From NCBI GenBank assembly GCA_958430865.1, contig CAUDNR010001147.1, forward strand, positions 1 to 64,000: a stretch of 64,000 bases of DNA, read 5' to 3'. A program made the position numbers and the translations under genes. Positions 58,701-64,000 of this stretch are shown here, piece by piece (the first letter of the stretch is position 1; each line of letters opens with the position of its first letter). The notes under the pieces are model-generated. The model saw only the letters and a list, made by a program, of their open reading frames with translations. It made no database searches and was not told where the DNA came from. This stretch comes from Entrophospora sp. SA101 (lineage: Eukaryota > Glomeromycota > Glomeromycetes > Entrophosporales > Entrophosporaceae).

Positions 58701-59523
58701 CCTCTAATTTATCTACAGTGATTGATTTTCCATGATTTTTCCTTCTTTTACTACTTTTCTTTTTGCTATTTTTATGAATAATGTTTTTTTTTCCAGTACT
58801 ATTACTATCATCATCATCATTGCTTTGAGAGATGTAACTTTCTCCCATATGAAATGCAAAAACATTTTCCAGTACATCAGGATTAACAAAGTCTTTTAAT
58901 ATAAAGGCAAATTTCATACATAATGAATTATTATTGCAATTGTTATTAGATTGGATAGTGGTAATATTTCCGTTATTTTCAAAGGAAAAATTTGACCTTT
59001 TTGATTTCGAGAATGTAAATAAATACTTTGATGGAAAGAACTTTAGAGATATTGTGATTTGTGATTGTGATTCTTCTAATGAAGAGACAGAAAGGTGAGG
59101 AATTTGTGTTGTGAGTGATATTATTGAAGTTAACCTGGTTGTTAAAGATGTCGTGGCCAGGTGATCAGAGTAATTTCTTATAGGATGATAACATGTTCTG
59201 TAATTTGTTATTAGAACAATAGACTTTATTGTCATATGAAAAAATATGCAAATATATGAATAAAATATATAAATAAATAAATTTATTATCGCCATATATA
59301 ATATAATATAATATAATATAATGCGACAGTTTACTTCATTTGCAATGTCCCTTTGGCCATAAAATTCATCAGTGTCGTAACCACATTCAACAAAGCCTCC
59401 ATCTGAAGTTTCTTTAGATAATTTGATTGCGCTTGTTCTATCTATAAATTCTATTGTTTCGCCAGGTAAAAGAGTAATACCTGGCGGTAATAATGATTTT
59501 ACGTTTTCAAGCTCAAGGGGCAT
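55767..59523 (-). CDS. Myotubularin-family phosphoinositide 3-phosphatase
   Basis: Removes the 3-phosphate from PI3P and PI(3,5)P2 on endosomal and vacuolar membranes. Four exons, 59523-59335, 59223-58451, 58342-57864 and 57781-55767, join to 1151 residues. The N-terminal GRAM/PH region (residues 1-170: LPPGITLLPGETIEFIDRTS ... LITNYRTCYHP) holds long inserts, including poly-D. The phosphatase domain follows: NSNYSLSKTYPQDFILPSRI, RFPVVCWKKGHHVLMRSAQP, LDARNFTSAFSNIYKGGGYE, TLEWLNLPNIHVI, and the active site VLVHCTDGWDRTPQL (Cx5R, Cys and Arg present) at about 57550-57505, then DPYYRTLKGFRVLIEKEWMA FGHQF. After the catalytic core the last 350 residues are disordered (poly-S, poly-D, poly-N). 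Longer than yeast Ymr1 because of low-complexity inserts. Intact, probably active. Confidence 0.93.
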
Positions 59524-61634
59524 TCTTGAAAGAAGGAAGGGAGGAGTAAAATATTATGTTATATGTCTATTTAAATATTTGCAATATAAGCTTTTATTGA
59601 GACAATAGTAATAGTGCGAAAAATTTTTTTTAAGATGATGAAAAAAAAATTACAAGTGTTTAAATTATATAAATAAACTGTGGTACGAAAATGAGAAGCG
59701 CCACAATCGTACCACTGATATAATGTGCTAATACTAAAGAAAGAAAAACCCGATTTCTTTACTTCCGAGCGTCTTTTGTCCCTATTTTTGGTAATTTGGT
59801 TTCTTTTATAACTAATCAACCTAGGATTAGTAAATCTCTAATAGATAAACCAATATTCAAATAAAAGGTATTCATTTTCTCCATTTCTATTTATTTCCTC
59901 AAACTCACCACTTCTTGGAGGAAGTATTTCTCACTCTTAATAATAAATGGAAGCAACAATTCATAAATTATTGAATTCGCTCTTTGTTTCTGAATAATGT
60001 TGGTTATTGAAAAACCAGCGTTTTACTTTTCCGGTTATTCTAATTTTCTATTTTTTTTTTTCCTTAAATCACTTTCTGTTTGAGAAGAAGTGGGAACGCT
60101 TTATGCCTTCGCCACAATCACTTGCTCCGTCCGAGGCTTGCTATTTAGTAATAGCCCTATTCTCTAAACCAAATTTCTTTCAATAATTTACTCCCTCTCT
60201 CTGCTTAGGATAATCTTTTTGCTTATGATTATAACCATTCTTTAGATTTTGTATTTCTTAACTTTTTCGGTTTAGTTGCTGATGTTGTTAATTATTGTCT
60301 CTTTTAATTTCATTCTCATTGAGTATTGTCCCAACGATTCCCTTTAAGTTTACTTTAAATTTGCAGTCTCATTCTTCAAAATAATTTATTTTCAGTTCTT
60401 ATTGTTCATCGAACGATTTTCTGCTGTGCCGCAACAATATATTATTATGCGCCTCGGGAAAAAACATAGCCACAATTCAGTAAAAATCCTATTGTCATGT
60501 TATAGGAAAAAAGATTACGTGTTAGTATACTCCACATATCCTTATCAATATAAAAAACTCTTTTAAAAAACATAAATAAATTAGTTATCGTCATATCATG
60601 AGATAATCTTAATCTTATCAGACCTTTATAAATTAGTCGCGTTTTTGAATAATAAATTATAAACAATAATTATTCCGAGAAAATATCTTTAATGAGACAA
60701 ACCGCAAGAATGGTGGCAAAAATCATTGACAATGAAAATATAAGGAGCAGTTATCCAAGCCATTTTGAAATTGATGGGAAAGATAGTTCCTAGGAAACAA
60801 TTCCCACTTTAGAATGCCTTCACGCTCACAACCATAAACGCAAGCCTAAAGTGTAACCGTTTCTATAGATGAAAAATTTTTTTGCGGATGCGTCGCATTG
60901 AGCAGAGCAAATCCTGCAAATCTTGAATTTTGATTTTTCCGAATTGGAATACAATAGGCTTGGAATAACAAAATGGAGCTATAATAAAAATATTTTTTAT
61001 CTTTATATTTTTTATCAATTTCTTGATTTATCTATATATGTGCTCATTTCTTTGTTAAAATATATTTTTTTAAAAAGGGTTAGAATTAATTTAGAATGAT
61101 TTCATTACTTTTGTCATTTTTGTCGTACATGCTCAGGGTTTGATTTATTAATATTTTAAATATTTTTATAATAATGATATAAATGGTTAAACGCTGTTTA
61201 TTTTCACATGACAAATTTTTCACTTAAATCAAGAAACACTTCAAGTTTCTGGAAGACGATGATCTTACGATTGAAAGACCCGAAGTATACATTGGACTGG
61301 AAAACATAGAAGACAAACTTGGTTGCTTCACAAACGGATGCAAAATGCATTGTCAACTTTACTAAGAGACACGAATGATTTTCACAATTAATAGTAGTGC
61401 AAAAATCATCAAGTATTAAAGATATTCTCGGTAAAATTTTGTGGGTTTCGTATTATTATCTTTGAGATTGAGTTGAACCACAAACTCTAGGGTCGTAATT
61501 GAGTTATAACCACTATTAAAATGTTCAACCCTAGCCCTAGGGCTTTTCCATCGATATTTTAATCTTAACCTTTTACTTTTATTAATAATCTGAACTTATT
61601 CATAGAGTTAAATTATTCAATGAACTATCATTAC
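59524..61634. other. Gene-free interval
   Basis: 2.1 kb upstream of the myotubularin gene with no recognisable coding sequence. 59880-60440 is somewhat richer in C and T but has no frame of note. Confidence 0.45.
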
Positions 61635-63087
61635 CTTTTAAGCTTTTTGATTTAGCAATTTCATCATTTAATGATTTGTGTACCTGTTGTGAATCGTTAC
61701 TACTGCTGTTGCTGCTGCTATCTATCATTAATAAAATCAATTTCATGCCTTTTTAATTTGAATTTCATCAATTTGATGATTATGAACTTTATCATCAAAT
61801 GGTGGATTGCATGCAAATACTTCACACATTACCATCCCAAACTACAAATATCTGCCTTTTTTTGTATTCTTTGTATTCTTTTTTCCTCCAAGTAGCTCAG
61901 GTGCATATATTTTACCTGATTAACTGGTTCACATAATTCCAATGTTATCATTATGTAGATCACAATAAACCTTTTTATGTTTCACATAAAGTTTTAAAAA
62001 TTGTAATGTTGTCTTTTAGTGTTACCTTTAAAAGATAGCCATTGCATTAATTTTCCGTTAATCAATAGCAAAAAAATAGGTTGATTAATTTTACAATAAT
62101 TTATTGTTTATAATGAATTATTTATTTTGTTTTAAATAAAACTCTCAACCATCAAAAAAGTCTTTTCTGGATTACTTGAATTATTTAAACTTTTTAATAT
62201 TATATCTTGAGCACCAAGATACTAACCTTTTCATTCTAATCAATTATTCTTCATCTTGTCCATGTAGCAGTATATAAATCCACCTTCAGTTAGCTTTGTT
62301 ACATCTTCTTCAAATTTCTCAAAAGGTATCCATTCTAAAATATAGTCTGGCAAAGATGTTTTCATTTGACATTGTTGTTATTTCGTTGTCGACAATCACA
62401 CGTTTCGTTTACAGTTTATATGATTTTAGCGTAACATACGCATTGATTATAGAAATCATGATTTCAGAAGCATCAGGAAATTTAGATAAAAAGAAAATTT
62501 GGATATTAATTAGTTTGTAGGGATATTAATGACTGAATTTCATGCATCTTGAAAAGAATCATCGTCAGAAAAACAAAATATTTCCCGAGTTTTGATTCAA
62601 ACGAAACCTCAATACTATTCATTAGCATATATTGTTAATTTGTCTGATTCACACTATTAAAAACAATAATTATCATCAATCACTATAATCACCAAAATAA
62701 TCAGTGACAATATCATCACCATCACCATCATCACATGTAAACTAACTGTCAGTGAGGTGTTTGTCGATGAACGCGACCGGTTATTTCCAGATGTCCAAGT
62801 ATTGAAAAGACTCTGTAATTGTAATCTAATATAACCTTTACAGAATCTATCAGGGTATCTTGTCAATTTACATTTGTTACATTCTTTTTTATTTATTGCA
62901 AATTCAAAAATTATAAATAAATTTTTTTTACATTTTCAGAAATTTCCTTTTTTTTTTTTGACTAATGAAAAAAATAATCTTTTCTACTATCTCTGTCAGA
63001 ATTAGTCAAAGTATCAGTATAAAATCAATTCAATATAAAATTTAAATACGAAACCAATTTTTCCTTGTGATGATTAAGAAGTGACAT
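61635..63087 (-). pseudogene. Third, heavily degraded kinase copy with an insertion
   Basis: Homologous to the kinases at 9.2-14 kb. On the minus strand it starts near ATG 63085-63087, in line with the MSNYKLL start of the second copy, and shares the T-rich TTTTTTTCATTAGTC tract (about 62960-62974) with that copy but not with the intact gene. Recognisable parts include MTRYPDRFCKGYIRLQLQSL then FNTWTSGNN (62866-62780), the ILEWIPFE-encoding region (about 62335), SSNPEKTFF-type sequence (about 62170), MVCEVFACNPPFDDK-like (about 61835-61795) and QQVHKSLNDEIAKSKSLK (about 61690-61640). Many frameshifts and deletions. 62378-62780 is foreign sequence replacing about 17 bases present in the paralogue. 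Confidence 0.8.
62378..62780. other. About 400-bp insertion inside the third kinase copy
   Basis: Compared with the intact paralogue (GACATTGTTG then ATTTCCAGATGTCC after 17-20 bases), 403 bases of unrelated sequence intervene. TTATTTC stands at both edges (62378-62384 and 62781-62787), possibly a 7-base duplication. A CAT/ATC-rich tract lies near 62707-62736. No coding or clear inverted ends seen. Confidence 0.5.
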
Positions 63088-64000
63088 TATATTAACTTTT
63101 TAGATCAACTGGACCATAATTATAGTCGCTCAAATTCCTTTGAGTAATTTTTCGATTTTTTATTTGTAGAGTCATCATCATCTAAATCAATTGCAGAACT
63201 ATCTTTGTCTTTAAATGATATTAATATACAGCACCGCTAACGTGATGAATCACATTTCAAATTTTATAAATAAATCTTTTAACACAACAAACAAAATAAT
63301 ATCTTCATTTAAAAAAAGTGTTAATTATTACAAGTAAAGAATTATTGAGATGATTGTTGTTTATTCGTTTAATACTATAATCAACAGCCATATCAGATTC
63401 TTTATTATTTCATCACAATGAGAATTTTGCTGCTGGAAGAAATGAAAGTCCTGATTTTCCGTCGATTTGCTGAAAAGCCATCAAGATTATTGTTAAATCT
63501 AATTTCAATTTTAATTTCATTCCAATTTTTGTCTTCGAGAGACTCCTCTATTCCTCCTCCGATTCACAAAGGACCTTGAACATTAGCAAAGCACCCATTT
63601 GATTCTTTTTCATATTCGGGGGAATTAATATCCACAGTTCGTTTTCCGTTTTCACATCTCCCATAATTTTTTTGTGTTCGCCTTCCAGTATCTGATTAAT
63701 TCCAAATATGCAAATACTTAACCTTTATGGGCAATTTTCAACGTTGATTCTCATGTTGCTAACCCACCGCCAAAGCTTTTTTTCGCGAAGTAAAGGCCGT
63801 TTATCTCCCATCATCGTTCTAAACCCAAGCAATGCGACCGAGAATGATTCTTCAGCAAAATTCATACTTATCCTTTTTTTCCTAACAATGATATAGGGAA
63901 TTAATTCTGGGATAAATAAAAACATAACACTCGAGGTTTTCATATTGATTGGAGATTATATTACATATTGGAAATTTATCCAGAAATTTGATTAATAATT
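63088..64000. other. Unassigned sequence at the window end
   Basis: Two minus-strand stretches look weakly coding: 63943-63725 (NFAEESFSVALLGFRTMMGD then KRPLLREKKLWRWVSNMR) and about 63707-63552 (IFGINQILEGEHKKIMGDVK ... ELWILIPPNMKKNQMGALLM). They could be exons of a gene running in from the right, but I recognise no family and cannot join them with confidence. Confidence 0.3.

Overview
The window looks like nuclear DNA of a very AT-rich, intron-rich fungus. Short introns of about 60-150 nt interrupt almost every gene, coding regions are full of poly-N, poly-S and poly-D runs, and several genes belong to fungal families (Str2, Tgl1, Vip1, Pop1, Gbp2-like, Whi5-like). The diverged protein kinases, with an N-terminal cysteine cluster and an HCDLHSGN catalytic loop, resemble the large kinase expansion of arbuscular mycorrhizal fungi (Glomeromycotina, Rhizophagus relatives). 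That placement is inference from family knowledge; no rRNA or other phylogenetic marker is present, and I found no tRNA or CRISPR array.

Layout. 1-6.8 kb: a 712 bp non-autonomous hAT-type element, a pseudouridine glycosidase-pfkB kinase fusion (-), a divergent unidentified gene (+), and a 25-codon RPL41 gene (-). 8.4-14.9 kb: a large inverted duplication with one intact kinase gene (-) and a frameshifted copy (+). 16.4-23.5 kb: sterol ester/triglyceride lipase (+), mitoribosomal mL46 (-), and Str2-type cystathionine gamma-synthase (-), whose 5' end carries a striking local rearrangement. 26.7-38.8 kb: a Whi5/Nrm1-like gene (+), an EAF-like elongation factor (-), a Helitron/PIF1 helicase fragment, a TA-flanked MITE, an OTUD6-type deubiquitinase (+), a decayed unknown gene, a hAT remnant, and POP1 of RNase P/MRP (+).

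40-48.3 kb is a mobile-element district: a near-complete hAT transposase gene with one in-frame stop, a satellite-like tandem array, a complete Tc1-like transposon with about 380 bp inverted repeats, and a decayed Fanzor/TnpB-type RNA-guided nuclease gene into which a MITE of the same family as the one at 31 kb has jumped. 48.4-59.5 kb returns to host genes: a three-RRM Gbp2/Hrb1-like protein (+), a Vip1-like RRM protein (+), and a myotubularin phosphatase (-). The last 4.5 kb holds a third, degraded kinase copy and unassigned sequence.

The host genes do not form one pathway. They are ordinary housekeeping genes (translation, RNA processing, lipid and sulfur metabolism, phosphoinositide turnover) separated by transposon-rich islands. 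The most interesting material is the nested Fanzor/MITE locus, the kinase inverted duplication with a swapped N-terminus, and the template-switch-like scar at the Str2 gene.
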